A stretch of DNA of 64,000 nucleotides, taken from an uncultured Alteromonadaceae bacterium. GTDB lineage: Bacteria; Pseudomonadota; Gammaproteobacteria; Pseudomonadales; Halieaceae. Within the stretch, counting starts at the first letter, position 1. Every line of letters starts with the position of its first letter. The translations under genes and the position numbers were made by a program. The notes below the pieces were generated by a model. It was given only the letters and a program-made list of their open reading frames with translations. It ran no database searches and was not told the origin of the DNA. The stretch spans positions 1 through 64,000 of the forward strand of contig CAJYAI010000006.1 in NCBI GenBank assembly GCA_913064725.1, in the 5' to 3' direction. Shown here piece by piece: positions 1-9,192 of this stretch.

Positions 1-63
1 TACAAAAAGCGCCTGACCAAAGAAATTCTCTACGTTAGCCAAGACATCGATAGCGCTGACTAG
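1..63 (+). CDS. C-terminal tail of a CDS truncated at the left window edge (...YKKRLTKEILYVSQDIDSAD*)
   Basis: Frame 1 is open from base 1 to TAG at 61-63 and converges with the thiolase on the other strand. Confidence 0.45.
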   Translation, partial: YKKRLTKEILYVSQDIDSAD

Positions 64-1259
64 TTACAGAGCTCAAGCAGGAGTGCGCTGCCCGTCCCCG
101 CCGCGCCACTGGCAGCTACAATTGCTCGCTTACCGCCACACCGCTCTAGCTCGTCAATCGCTGTCCCCGCCATAATCGCACCTGTTGCGCCCATTGGATG
201 CCCCAGGGCAATACAACCGCCGTTAACATTGAGCTTGTCTTCCTCAATTCGCAGTTCGCGTTTTAATTTAACGATGGTAGCCGCAAACGCCTCGTGGATT
301 TCAAAGACATCGACGTCATCCTTGGTCAATGCACTCCGCTCCATAATGGCGGCCGTTGCCGCTACGCAACCACCGACTACTTCGAGTGGCTCGGCGCAGC
401 ACGTAATGGAGTCAACAATCCGTACCCGAGGGGTGAGACCGAACCGCTCGCCAAATGCTCGAGAGCCCACCAAAACAGCAGCGGCCGCATCACACATGGC
501 TGGCGAATTACCGGCTGTATGAACGTGAGATATAGCATCCAAACTTGGGAATTCGGCCAGCTGGATCGCATCAGAACCGGCTTTTCCTAGCTCATCAAAG
601 GCAGGGGGCATTTCCGCTAGGCGCTGGGGAGACAGCGAGGGCCGAATGCACTCGTCTTTAGATACTGGGGCCTGCAAACCTGTTATTGGAATAATCGAAG
701 TAAATCGTCCTTGGGTTTGGGCTCGAATCGCATTCTGATGACTCCGATAAGCTACCTCGTCACACTCTGCGCGCGATATGCCATGTCGAGTCGCAATCAG
801 ATCAGCACCTGCACCCATCAGTAAAATACGATGACTTGCGCCGAAATCGAGATCGGCAAAGACCCGTGCGCGATCCGCTAGCAGCGGTATCCGCGACATC
901 ATTTCAACACCACCCGCTATTAATGCAGCAGATTGCCCCGCGGCCACCTTCAACCCAGCCAATGCAATTGCATCGATGCTCGAAGAGCAAAAGCGGTTAA
1001 TGGTCATCCCTGCAATCGACGCGGGCCAGCCGGCATGCAGAACTGACGTCTTCGCAATATTAGCTGCTTGCTCTGCGTACTGAGTTACACAGCCCAGAAT
1101 AATCTCCGATAAATGATTGGGGTCTAACTGAGTTCGGGATGCAAGCGCATGATAAAGCTGGGCCAGCAGTTCGGACGGAGTCAGACTGTGGAGACCGCCG
1201 GTTTCTCTCGCTTTAGTACGAGGGCTCCGAATGGCATCAAAAATGTAAGCGTCGGTCAC
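60..1259 (-). CDS. Acetyl-CoA acetyltransferase / thiolase
   Basis: Thiolase motifs: NRFCSSSIDAI (active Cys), EIHEAFA, NVNGGCIALGHPMGATGA. Confidence 0.93.
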   Translation of the reverse strand: MTDAYIFDAIRSPRTKARETGGLHSLTPSELLAQLYHALASRTQLDPNHLSEIILGCVTQYAEQAANIAKTSVLHAGWPASIAGMTINRFCSSSIDAIALAGLKVAAGQSAALIAGGVEMMSRIPLLADRARVFADLDFGASHRILLMGAGADLIATRHGISRAECDEVAYRSHQNAIRAQTQGRFTSIIPITGLQAPVSKDECIRPSLSPQRLAEMPPAFDELGKAGSDAIQLAEFPSLDAISHVHTAGNSPAMCDAAAAVLVGSRAFGERFGLTPRVRIVDSITCCAEPLEVVGGCVAATAAIMERSALTKDDVDVFEIHEAFAATIVKLKRELRIEEDKLNVNGGCIALGHPMGATGAIMAGTAIDELERCGGKRAIVAASGAAGTGSALLLELCN

Positions 1260-2491
1260 GTACCAACGCCCACCACCAAACTTGCACAGGTAGTGGTGCT
1301 ACCGCCCATGTTAAATGTCAGTAGATTTTCAGCATCTCTTATCTGATAGTCGCCCGCACGTCGACTCACCTGCCTAGCGCAATCCAAAGCCATGCGGACC
1401 CCCGTCGCACCAACAGGATGACCCAGACCGATTAAGCCGCCGCTCGCATTAATGGGAAAATCACCATCAAGGGTAATGCGTCCCTCTTCGATGGCTTTCC
1501 AGCTCTGCCCAGGCGCAGTAAGTCCAGAGTGATCAATAGCCATGTACTCGGTAACGGTAAAGCAATCGTGAGTCTCTAGACCATCCACCTCATTGACTGA
1601 CCGCAAGCCGGCTCGATTGAGCGCGTCAGTCATGGTCTGCGCCGCATGGGGGAAAATAATGTCCTGCCCCCGGGACTGGGCAAGCTTTGTATCCAGCGAG
1701 ATGGGAGCGGAGCGATGTCCCCAGCCTTTGATGCACGGAATATCAGCCAGCCTCCGGCCAAGTTTTGTGGCATGCGCTTTGGCGACTCGCTCACTGGCCA
1801 AAATAATGCACGCGGCCCCATCCGTTATTTGACCGCAGTCAAGCTTGCGGACTCGCCCTTCGATAATTGGGTTAAGCGCGTCATCATCACTAAAACTCCC
1901 CGCCGCAAAATGCCAGTCGCGCGTTTGCGCCATGCCGTTGCGTTTAGCGTTTGCAAAATTAATCTCCGCAATCTTCACAAGATGATCATCGCTAATACCG
2001 TGACGATCATCGTATTCACGCGTGATCAAATCGAACATATGCGGCCAAGGATAATCACAGACTAACGCCTCATGCCCTCGCCAGGTTGCGGCTCCTAAGT
2101 ACTCAGCGCCTGTCTTGCCGTTTACGTTACGCATGAGCTCAAGTCCCAGCACGCAGGCTGTCTCATAGTGACCAGCCTCGATATCTCTCATGGCGCCGAA
2201 AATAGCCATCGACCCGGACGCACACGCGGCTTCATGACGTGATGTGGGAAGCATCGATAGCTCGGGATAAACCTGACCGAAGAATCCACCCAACAGTCCT
2301 TGCCCAGCAAATAGGTCGGCAACAAAATTACCAACATGACCAACCTCAATCTGCGCGGGCTCGATTCGGGCATCCGCAATGGCGTCATTAAGGGTCTCAG
2401 CAAACATGTCGAATACTTCGAGTCCCTCGCGCGCCCAATTGCGGGAGAAATCAGTTTGACTGCCACCGAGAATGTAGACGTTACCGGTCAT
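1256..2491 (-). CDS. Acetyl-CoA acetyltransferase / thiolase family (SCP2-like); likely start MTGNVYILGG at 2491, track ORF extends to 2560
   Basis: Motifs EAACASGSMAI, ETHDCFTVTEYMA, NASGGLIGLGHPVGATGVRM; 4-bp overlap with the upstream-strand thiolase. Confidence 0.9.
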   Translation of the reverse strand: MTGNVYILGGSQTDFSRNWAREGLEVFDMFAETLNDAIADARIEPAQIEVGHVGNFVADLFAGQGLLGGFFGQVYPELSMLPTSRHEAACASGSMAIFGAMRDIEAGHYETACVLGLELMRNVNGKTGAEYLGAATWRGHEALVCDYPWPHMFDLITREYDDRHGISDDHLVKIAEINFANAKRNGMAQTRDWHFAAGSFSDDDALNPIIEGRVRKLDCGQITDGAACIILASERVAKAHATKLGRRLADIPCIKGWGHRSAPISLDTKLAQSRGQDIIFPHAAQTMTDALNRAGLRSVNEVDGLETHDCFTVTEYMAIDHSGLTAPGQSWKAIEEGRITLDGDFPINASGGLIGLGHPVGATGVRMALDCARQVSRRAGDYQIRDAENLLTFNMGGSTTTCASLVVGVGT

Positions 2492-2630
2492 TAAAATTCT
2501 CCGTTCGTGTTGTTGTAGCGCGTTGATACCACATTTTTGACTGGGTTGCTCAAGGTGCATCTCGACGATGGATGCGCTCTAACGAGGCGCAAGCCCCAAA
2601 AAAAATGGCACGGGTTGGTGCCTTGAGACA

Positions 2631-2658
2631 AAAAAAACCCGGCAAGCGCCGGGTTTTC
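2631..2658 (-). terminator. Rho-independent terminator of the lipoprotein gene
   Basis: AACCCGGC-AAGC-GCCGGGTT hairpin with a run of 8 A on the + strand (U tract for - strand transcript). Confidence 0.85.
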
Positions 2659-2673
2659 GGCCCTAAGACAACA

Positions 2674-3513
2674 TCACATCGTATCGGCGACGTAGATAGC
2701 GCGAGAATCAAACATGGCTTCATCCTGGCAGGTCGCTATCTCGGCAAATGTGCCCGCAAGTCCAGACTCGGCAAAGGCCGCATTCCCGGCAGCGCGCTCG
2801 CTCTCATCAGCCCAAGAATTAAACCAAGCGTAATCGACGTTCGTGCCCTCAGGTAATTCAAACTGCGGTGTCATAATCGCCCACCAGTAACTTCCGGGTC
2901 CGTTTACTTCTTCATAGGAATCGACCCAGGCGTTAAATTGCTCGCCCGCTGACATGAGGTCATTCGGGCCTTTTCCGGCGTTGTACTCACAGAACATATA
3001 ACCTGTTAATGCGGTTGCAGATGTGTTTTCAACCGATGGCTCGCGCATCGGGTTTGGCGTCCAACCGAAGGCGTTGCTACCGTCGTAATTGAATATGCCT
3101 TCAGATGTTGACAACCACTCAGCTTCATACGTTTCCCCCCAACTTTGCCATGCGGCATCGCGTGCTTCCAGAGTTGGCCATATCATGACCCAAATGAAGT
3201 CAAAATTATCGTCGGCGAACTGCGGCGTGATAACAGAGGCAAAATTAAGATCCCAACCCGCTTCATCTACAATTTGTGCCCAGCGCTCCGTGTGCGCCAT
3301 CAGGGCTTCATCAGAAAAGTTGGCCTCCTTTGAGTGCCAGACGTATTCGACCATGGCGGGGACGGCATCAGGCATTGCCTCAGGCTCCGGCATCATCTCA
3401 ACAGCGGGGGCTTGCTCGACTGAAGGGGTGTCGACAGTGGTGTCCGCCATCTCTTCAGAGCCACATGCAGTTAGGAAGAAAAACAGGCTTATACTCAGTA
3501 GATACTTCATCAT
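2674..3513 (-). CDS. Predicted secreted lipoprotein with two homologous internal repeats, unknown function
   Basis: Signal peptide with lipobox (LFFFLTACGSE); internal duplication seen around ...VITPQF... and ...IMTPQF... Confidence 0.8.
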   Translation of the reverse strand: MMKYLLSISLFFFLTACGSEEMADTTVDTPSVEQAPAVEMMPEPEAMPDAVPAMVEYVWHSKEANFSDEALMAHTERWAQIVDEAGWDLNFASVITPQFADDNFDFIWVMIWPTLEARDAAWQSWGETYEAEWLSTSEGIFNYDGSNAFGWTPNPMREPSVENTSATALTGYMFCEYNAGKGPNDLMSAGEQFNAWVDSYEEVNGPGSYWWAIMTPQFELPEGTNVDYAWFNSWADESERAAGNAAFAESGLAGTFAEIATCQDEAMFDSRAIYVADTM

Positions 3514-3694
3514 TACGCTCCATTAGGATTTTTAAGTCTCAGTCTCACAAAACCGCACGTCGTGTGCTCTGGTTTCACTGTGAGTCTAGGGTGTGAATTT
3601 CAGAATCGCCATTTTTTTACCCAAAGCGCGAAAGCCGACATCACCGTGGCATGCCATTCCGCCTTAACCCTCCTGATGCGGTTGGCAGAGCGGC

Positions 3695-3734
3695 ATGGTG
3701 CCGTGCAGATATGGTGCCGTGCAGATATGGTGCC
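3695..3734. repeat. 16-bp tandem repeat, 2.5 copies (ATGGTGCCGTGCAGAT)
   Basis: Direct reading: ATGGTGCCGTGCAGAT ATGGTGCCGTGCAGAT ATGGTGCC. Confidence 0.9.
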
Positions 3735-3770
3735 TTACAGCTAAAGCAAAGGGACGTCGGTGCAGTAAAC

Positions 3771-3799
3771 AAAAAAGCCACCCTGAGGTGGCTTTTTAA
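3771..3799 (-). terminator. Rho-independent terminator downstream of tRNA-Lys
   Basis: AAAAAGCCACC-CTGA-GGTGGCTTTTT hairpin. Confidence 0.8.
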
Positions 3800-3805
3800 A
3801 AAGGA

Positions 3806-3881
3806 TGGTGGGTCGTGCTGGGTTCGAACCAGCGACCAATTGGTTAAAAGCCAACTGCTCTACCGACTGAGCTAACGACCC
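3806..3881 (-). tRNA. tRNA-Lys (anticodon UUU), CCA encoded
   Basis: Reverse complement GGGTCGTTAGCTCAGTCGGTAGAGCAGTTGGCTTTTAACCAATTGGTCGCTGGTTCGAACCCAGCACGACCCACCA; cloverleaf arms, CTTTTAA anticodon loop. Confidence 0.97.
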
Positions 3882-4114
3882 AAAAACTGCATTAAGAGGG
3901 CGCGTATCCTACGGTTTACAGGCAAAAAAGCAAGCCCTGAAAATTACCGGACGCGCGACTGATTTTGTGCCTACCAGGCCGAGGGCATGACAAGGCTAAA
4001 ACAGAGCAGTAATTCTGTGCGATCGCGATAAAACCAACGAAGGTAAATGTCCACTGAGGCTATACATTAGCTGATGTGAACAGGTGTTTGCCAAAAGTGC
4101 CACAAGACCTAGCG

Positions 4115-4951
4115 TTATTCTTGGCTATCAAGAAAATCCTGAGCCAGTTGGGCCGCAGGGTGCTGTTGCGGTCCATACTCATTAACAACTCGAGCGAGGT
4201 ACTCTCGCGCTCTTTCCATGTTGCCTTTCAATGCATGTACTCGGCCCAGTTTGTAAAGTGCATCAGGCACTTTCCGGTCGTTGGGATACTGATCGAGTAA
4301 CAACTGAAAATTCTGTCGAGCCGACTCCGGATCCGCTGGCTCAACGACCAAATACAACTCGCCCAACCAATAGTGGGCGTTGGGAGCGTATTGCCCAAAT
4401 GGAAAAGCTGACAAAAAAGCACTGAACGCTGAGATGGCGTCATCAAATCGTCGCTCTCGAACCAGCTCGTAAGCCGATCGATAGGCATCACGCTCTTCTG
4501 GTTGAGCTTCAACCCCTAGCGTCTCTATTGTTGTCGGCGTTGTTGCAACATCGACGCCGTCATCAGCCGGAAGCGCCTCTGTTTCGGATGTAGGGACAGA
4601 TTCAGCAGTACCAATGGCAGCGAGCCGACGATCCATCTCTACATAACGCTCAAGAGATTGGTCCTGCAGCCGCATTAACAGGCTCGATTGCTCTTCAACT
4701 AAACCGTTTAAACGGCGAATTTCTTCTTCGAGCTGTTGAACGCGAATAGCCAAAGAACGCGAATCGGTGCCGCCCGAAGGTAGTGGTTGAACACCGATAC
4801 TATTATTGACCGACGTATCGCCTTGCTCGAGAGGCAGAACGCCGGCCGGCAAAGCAGCGGGCTTGGCTGGGTCAACTTGCGCACCGAGCCCTGACGCCCA
4901 AACAAAAAAGCCGGCAACAAGCACCGGCCTCATCATACTCTTTGAGATCAT
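4115..4951 (-). CDS. cpoB: Tol-Pal system protein CpoB/YbgF (coiled coil + TPR)
   Basis: N-terminal coiled coil, C-terminal TPR (NAHYWLGELYLV...ALYKLGRVHALKG), position next to pal. Confidence 0.92.
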   Translation of the reverse strand: MISKSMMRPVLVAGFFVWASGLGAQVDPAKPAALPAGVLPLEQGDTSVNNSIGVQPLPSGGTDSRSLAIRVQQLEEEIRRLNGLVEEQSSLLMRLQDQSLERYVEMDRRLAAIGTAESVPTSETEALPADDGVDVATTPTTIETLGVEAQPEERDAYRSAYELVRERRFDDAISAFSAFLSAFPFGQYAPNAHYWLGELYLVVEPADPESARQNFQLLLDQYPNDRKVPDALYKLGRVHALKGNMERAREYLARVVNEYGPQQHPAAQLAQDFLDSQE

Positions 4952-4957
4952 AGTGCC

Positions 4958-5524
4958 TTACTTGATCTCCACTCGACGATTCTTCATCCAATTTGACTCG
5001 CCGGATCCGTATGCAACTGGATTCTCTTCACCGTAGCTAATAGTCTCAATCCGATACGCTGGCACACCACTTGCGACCATGTAGTCTCGGACGGCGTTTG
5101 CACGACGTTCACCCAGCGCTAAGTTGTACTCTCGTGTCCCACGCTCATCGGTATGCCCTTCCAATCGCACACTATCTCTGCCAGCCATAATCAACGCTAC
5201 GTGAGCATCGATGGCAAGGCGCGAATCATCGGTCAATGAAGAGCTGTCGTAATCAAAATAAAACACACTCCCCACAGCGGTAGCCGCGTCCATAAGCTGA
5301 CGCTTAACTTCGCGCTCTTGCGCCACGATCATAGCGCGCTCTTTTTCCATTTCACGGCGCTCTGCGGCAGCGGCCTCAGCAGCAGCGGCTTGCTCAGCGG
5401 CGGCCTGCGCAGCTGCAGCCTGTGCAGCGGCTTCTTCCTTGGCTGCGTTACTTGAGCAAGCGCTTACCAGCGTCGCCATCACAATAACTGCCGCAACTTT
5501 TCCCAACGTATTTCTTATGCTCAT
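4958..5524 (-). CDS. pal: Peptidoglycan-associated lipoprotein Pal
   Basis: Lipobox VSACSS; OmpA-like FYFDYDSSSL...LEGHTDERGTREYNLALGERRANAV. Confidence 0.96.
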   Translation of the reverse strand: MSIRNTLGKVAAVIVMATLVSACSSNAAKEEAAAQAAAAQAAAEQAAAAEAAAAERREMEKERAMIVAQEREVKRQLMDAATAVGSVFYFDYDSSSLTDDSRLAIDAHVALIMAGRDSVRLEGHTDERGTREYNLALGERRANAVRDYMVASGVPAYRIETISYGEENPVAYGSGESNWMKNRRVEIK

Positions 5525-5633
5525 GACGTGTTTCCTACACAGTGGCTTTATTACTGTACATAATGTATCGCATATATGTCCGTTTGTTGAATATCTCGAA
5601 CCTTTTTTCGCGCTGTTATGTCAAATGACACGT

Positions 5634-6923
5634 TTATTGGGCCAGCATCGGCGACCAAGCAGGCTCTTGGACACTACCCGATCGCCCAGGCAGACTAAAT
5701 TTAACACCGCCATCGACTGCAACAGCCGACAACACACTTCTGTCGCCGCGCTTAGTTGCATAAATTACCACTGAGCCATTGGGCGCGATGCTGGGACTTT
5801 CGTCGAGTGAAGTCTCTGTCAGTACAGTGAGTCGCTCTGAAACCAAATCGAAAACCGCAATGTGAAAACGACCGTCTTTCTGATGCACAAGCGCCACGTT
5901 TCGCCCGTCCTCGGCAACCCGAGCTCGCGCGTTATAACGACCCTCAAAAGTAACGCGCTCGATTTTTCCTGTGGCGAGCTCGTATCGGTAAATTTGCGGA
6001 CGTCCACCTCTGTCTGATGTAAAGAGCAACGACTGTCCATCGGGCATCCAGGTTGGCTCGGTGTCGATCGCGTAATGCCTCGTCAGTCGGCTCAATGCCT
6101 TTGTCTCAAGATCCAGCAAGTAGATGTCTGGGCTGCCATCTTTGGACAATACGAGCGCCATCGATCTTCCATCGGGCGACCATACGGGCGAGTTGTTAAG
6201 ACCTTGGAAGTTCGTCAACTGCTCCCGCTCACCGGTTGCCAGAACCTGACGATAAATAGCAGGGCGAGAGGTTTCGAACGAGACGTAAGCGACTTCAGTT
6301 CCATCGGGGGACCAGCTCGGCGCTAAAATAGGATCCCGACCTTCCAGCAAGACAATAGGTCGGCGACCATCGGCATCGGCAACGGTCAAGCGGTAAAAAT
6401 CCTTACCCTCAGGGTTGCGGGTTACCGAGACGTAGATCAATCGGGTCGCGAACGCGCCCGGTATGCCCGTTAGCTTTTCGTAGATAGCATCCGCCACCCT
6501 ATGGGCTACCATGCGAGCCTCTGACTCAACGCCCACAACCTGCCCTGAGAACAGCTCAATGCCTCGTTCTACATCATGCAGCGCAAAATCAATCTGTAAT
6601 TGCGCCCCTTTACTGACTCTGCCGATCACTAAATATCGCGCTGCAATAGCGCGCCAATCGCGATAAAAAATATCGTCGCGCGAGGTAGGAAGACTGAGCA
6701 TGTCGCGCCGACTCACCGGACTAAACTGACCACTGCGCGCCAAATCAGAATCTACGATTTGCGCAAAATCAACCGGGGCCGCGCCCACTGCATCCCAGGC
6801 AAACGGGGCAATGGCGATAGCGGTAGGATTATCAATGCCCCGCGTAACCTGTATTTCTAACTGGGACCACGCCGCGGGAGCTAAGGCCAGCATCCCAACA
6901 ATGGCCCATATTCGTAACATCAT
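5634..6923 (-). CDS. tolB: Tol-Pal system beta-propeller protein TolB
   Basis: Repeated APSWSPDG / SPVWSPDGRSMAL / EPTWMPDGQSLLFTSDRGG motifs; tol operon position. Confidence 0.97.
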   Translation of the reverse strand: MMLRIWAIVGMLALAPAAWSQLEIQVTRGIDNPTAIAIAPFAWDAVGAAPVDFAQIVDSDLARSGQFSPVSRRDMLSLPTSRDDIFYRDWRAIAARYLVIGRVSKGAQLQIDFALHDVERGIELFSGQVVGVESEARMVAHRVADAIYEKLTGIPGAFATRLIYVSVTRNPEGKDFYRLTVADADGRRPIVLLEGRDPILAPSWSPDGTEVAYVSFETSRPAIYRQVLATGEREQLTNFQGLNNSPVWSPDGRSMALVLSKDGSPDIYLLDLETKALSRLTRHYAIDTEPTWMPDGQSLLFTSDRGGRPQIYRYELATGKIERVTFEGRYNARARVAEDGRNVALVHQKDGRFHIAVFDLVSERLTVLTETSLDESPSIAPNGSVVIYATKRGDRSVLSAVAVDGGVKFSLPGRSGSVQEPAWSPMLAQ

Positions 6924-6925
6924 GG

Positions 6926-7633
6926 CTAGTACCTCAAATCCTCTGGCTTAAAGCGCAATGGGAAGCGCCGAAAATATTGCTCGAAATCTGAAATAGGCAA
7001 CACAGTGACCTCCGGAAACTGTCCCACACGCTCGACTGCCGCAATGGCGCTCTGATCGAATGCATTGCTACCACTGCCCTGTGAGATCGATATGCCCACC
7101 ACCTCTCCCGTCGGAACCAAGCTAATAATGAGCAACGCCTCCATGCCGTTTCGCGCCGATGGCGGACGACGCCAATTCTGAGCGATTCGGGCCTGCATCA
7201 GGGACGCTACCTGCTGGACCTCATCGATCTCTGAGCCATCGCCCCCCTCTGCATCGGGCAGCTCATCAAGCCCAGCCATTAACTCCTTTTGAAGTTCGGC
7301 CAAGCGCACTTCTCTGGAAGGCTCTGGATCGGAGGGCTCTGGATCGGACGGCTCTTGACGCTCAGCCGGTGGCTCTGAACTGACGATCGGCTCTGGATTT
7401 GGTGCGGGTTGTGGCTTTGGCGCTGCTATTGGCTCTGACTTTGGCTTTGGCTGAGCTTGGCGCTTGATTGGCTTCGTGAGCGACACCAGGGACGCCTGAA
7501 TAACCTGTGGTTGCGCTGTCATGACAGGTGACGTACTCGTCCAACCGCCTTCCATCGCAAGGCCAAAAAGCAGGTGAACGAGAACCGCAAAAAACGCCGG
7601 AACCACAACGATATAAAGTTGATCTGACTTCAC
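6926..7633 (-). CDS. tolA: TolA, short proline/glutamate-rich form
   Basis: N-terminal TM, Pro-rich middle, C-terminal TonB/TolA-like domain, between tolR and tolB. Confidence 0.88.
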   Translation of the reverse strand: MKSDQLYIVVVPAFFAVLVHLLFGLAMEGGWTSTSPVMTAQPQVIQASLVSLTKPIKRQAQPKPKSEPIAAPKPQPAPNPEPIVSSEPPAERQEPSDPEPSDPEPSREVRLAELQKELMAGLDELPDAEGGDGSEIDEVQQVASLMQARIAQNWRRPPSARNGMEALLIISLVPTGEVVGISISQGSGSNAFDQSAIAAVERVGQFPEVTVLPISDFEQYFRRFPLRFKPEDLRY

Positions 7634-8049
7634 TACCGTCTCGCCGGAGGCTCAGTTACCAATCCCACCGACGGCGCACCCGCAGCTTGCAATTCAGCCA
7701 TCAAAGTGACCACTTCACCATAGGGCACGGCTGCGTCACCCCAGACCATAACTGCTTTCTGAGGATTGCGCTTGAGGACCGTAGCAACACGCTGCTTCAC
7801 TGTCTCGATGCTCAGAATCTGATCATCGCTAGCGCCCAGGTTCAAATAGAGTTTCGCCTCAGCATCTATGGAGACAATTAACGGCTCGGCATCGCTGTCG
7901 GATACCGGCGACGAGTTAGCGTCAGGCAGATCGACCTCAACACCCTGCATCAGAAGCGGCGCTGTGGCCATAAAAATGACGAGCAAAACCAGCATCACAT
8001 CGATGTAGGGAACGACATTAATCTCGGCGACGGCGCGACGCGACCTCAC
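7633..8049 (-). CDS. tolR: TolR (ExbD/TolR family)
   Basis: AEINVVPYIDVMLVLLVIFMATAPL motif. Confidence 0.96.
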   Translation of the reverse strand: MRSRRAVAEINVVPYIDVMLVLLVIFMATAPLLMQGVEVDLPDANSSPVSDSDAEPLIVSIDAEAKLYLNLGASDDQILSIETVKQRVATVLKRNPQKAVMVWGDAAVPYGEVVTLMAELQAAGAPSVGLVTEPPARR

Positions 8050-8750
8050 TCACTTGCTCCTCGGCGTTGCGCGTAGCTTTGACGCTGCAGGAGACCAGAA
8101 AACTCATCAACAAATGACTCATATCGATTCAGTAGGGCATCAACCCGCGAGGCGAAGCGGTTGTATGCCAAGACGGCTGGGATTGCGGCAAACAACCCCA
8201 TTGCCGTCGCTATCAACGCCTCTGAGATGCCCGGGGCCACTGCGGCCAATGTAGCTTGGGAACTGGTAGCGAGGCCTCTAAACGAATGCATGATGCCCCA
8301 CACGGTACCGAAAAGACCTATGTAAGGACTGGTCGAGCCGACTGACGCCAAAAAAGGTAGGTGCCGTTCAAGGCGATCACTCTCCCGCATCAAAGCCACT
8401 CGCATGGCGCGACGGGAGCCTTCCAAAACTGCCTCCGCATCCATGTTGGGCTGACGTGATAACTTGGAAAACTCTTTAAAACCGGCTCGGAACAGCGCTT
8501 CCCCACCGGTAATATCAGTGCCTGCATCGATAGCATCAGAGCCATCTCTGTAGAGCTGAGCGAGGTCCATACCAGACCAGAAGCGATCCTCAAAAGCCAC
8601 TAGCTCAGCATTGGCACGCTGAAGAATGATGACTCGTTGAACGATCATAAACCATGAGGTAACGGACGCGGCCACCAGCGTCGCCATCACCAACTTCACC
8701 GTGAGACTGGCTCCCAGTATCAAGCCAATAACACTCAGTTCCTCATTCAT
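8046..8750 (-). CDS. tolQ: TolQ (MotA/TolQ/ExbB family)
   Basis: GLFGTVWGIMHSF..., AAVAPGISEALIATAMGLFAAIPAVLAYN. Confidence 0.97.
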   Translation of the reverse strand: MNEELSVIGLILGASLTVKLVMATLVAASVTSWFMIVQRVIILQRANAELVAFEDRFWSGMDLAQLYRDGSDAIDAGTDITGGEALFRAGFKEFSKLSRQPNMDAEAVLEGSRRAMRVALMRESDRLERHLPFLASVGSTSPYIGLFGTVWGIMHSFRGLATSSQATLAAVAPGISEALIATAMGLFAAIPAVLAYNRFASRVDALLNRYESFVDEFSGLLQRQSYAQRRGASE

Positions 8751-8778
8751 TGACTACCTCATCTGTCCCGAACATATC

Positions 8779-9192
8779 TCACCTCTGTCCCGTCAAGCTG
8801 TCGCGCAATGTCTTTGGCATGCGCTTTGGTCGACCAGTGGCACCATTAGTCAGCGCAACCTTCACCGTTCCGCGTGCGAGTACTTCATCCGCTCTCATCA
8901 CGGCTTGGTCAAATTCAATCATTGCAGCACCGGAGCGCACGACAGTTGCAATGGCTTCCAGCTGATCGTCAAGCCTGGCGGGCGCTTCATAATCTATCGA
9001 GGCTGACGTCACTACAAATACCGAGCCATCATCCATGACAGCTGTTTTATCGATACCCAGCGCGCGAATAAGTTCCGTTCGGGCGCGCTCAAAGTACTTC
9101 AAATAGTTTACGTAATAGACGATTCCGCCCGCATCCGTGTCTTCAATGTACACCCGCAAGGGCAAGCGATACTCAGTCATCAGTGGAATCAC
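8779..9192 (-). CDS. ybgC: Tol-Pal-associated acyl-CoA thioesterase YbgC
   Basis: Hotdog motif [27 protein letters not shown]. Confidence 0.95.
   Translation of the reverse strand: MIPLMTEYRLPLRVYIEDTDAGGIVYYVNYLKYFERARTELIRALGIDKTAVMDDGSVFVVTSASIDYEAPARLDDQLEAIATVVRSGAAMIEFDQAVMRADEVLARGTVKVALTNGATGRPKRMPKTLRDSLTGQR

Noticed and set aside
229-590. Plus-strand ORFs antisense to the thiolase gene
   Set aside because: Antisense shadow ORFs of a well-conserved coding sequence, no recognisable family; the same judgement applies to most 60-140 aa overlapping ORFs in the track
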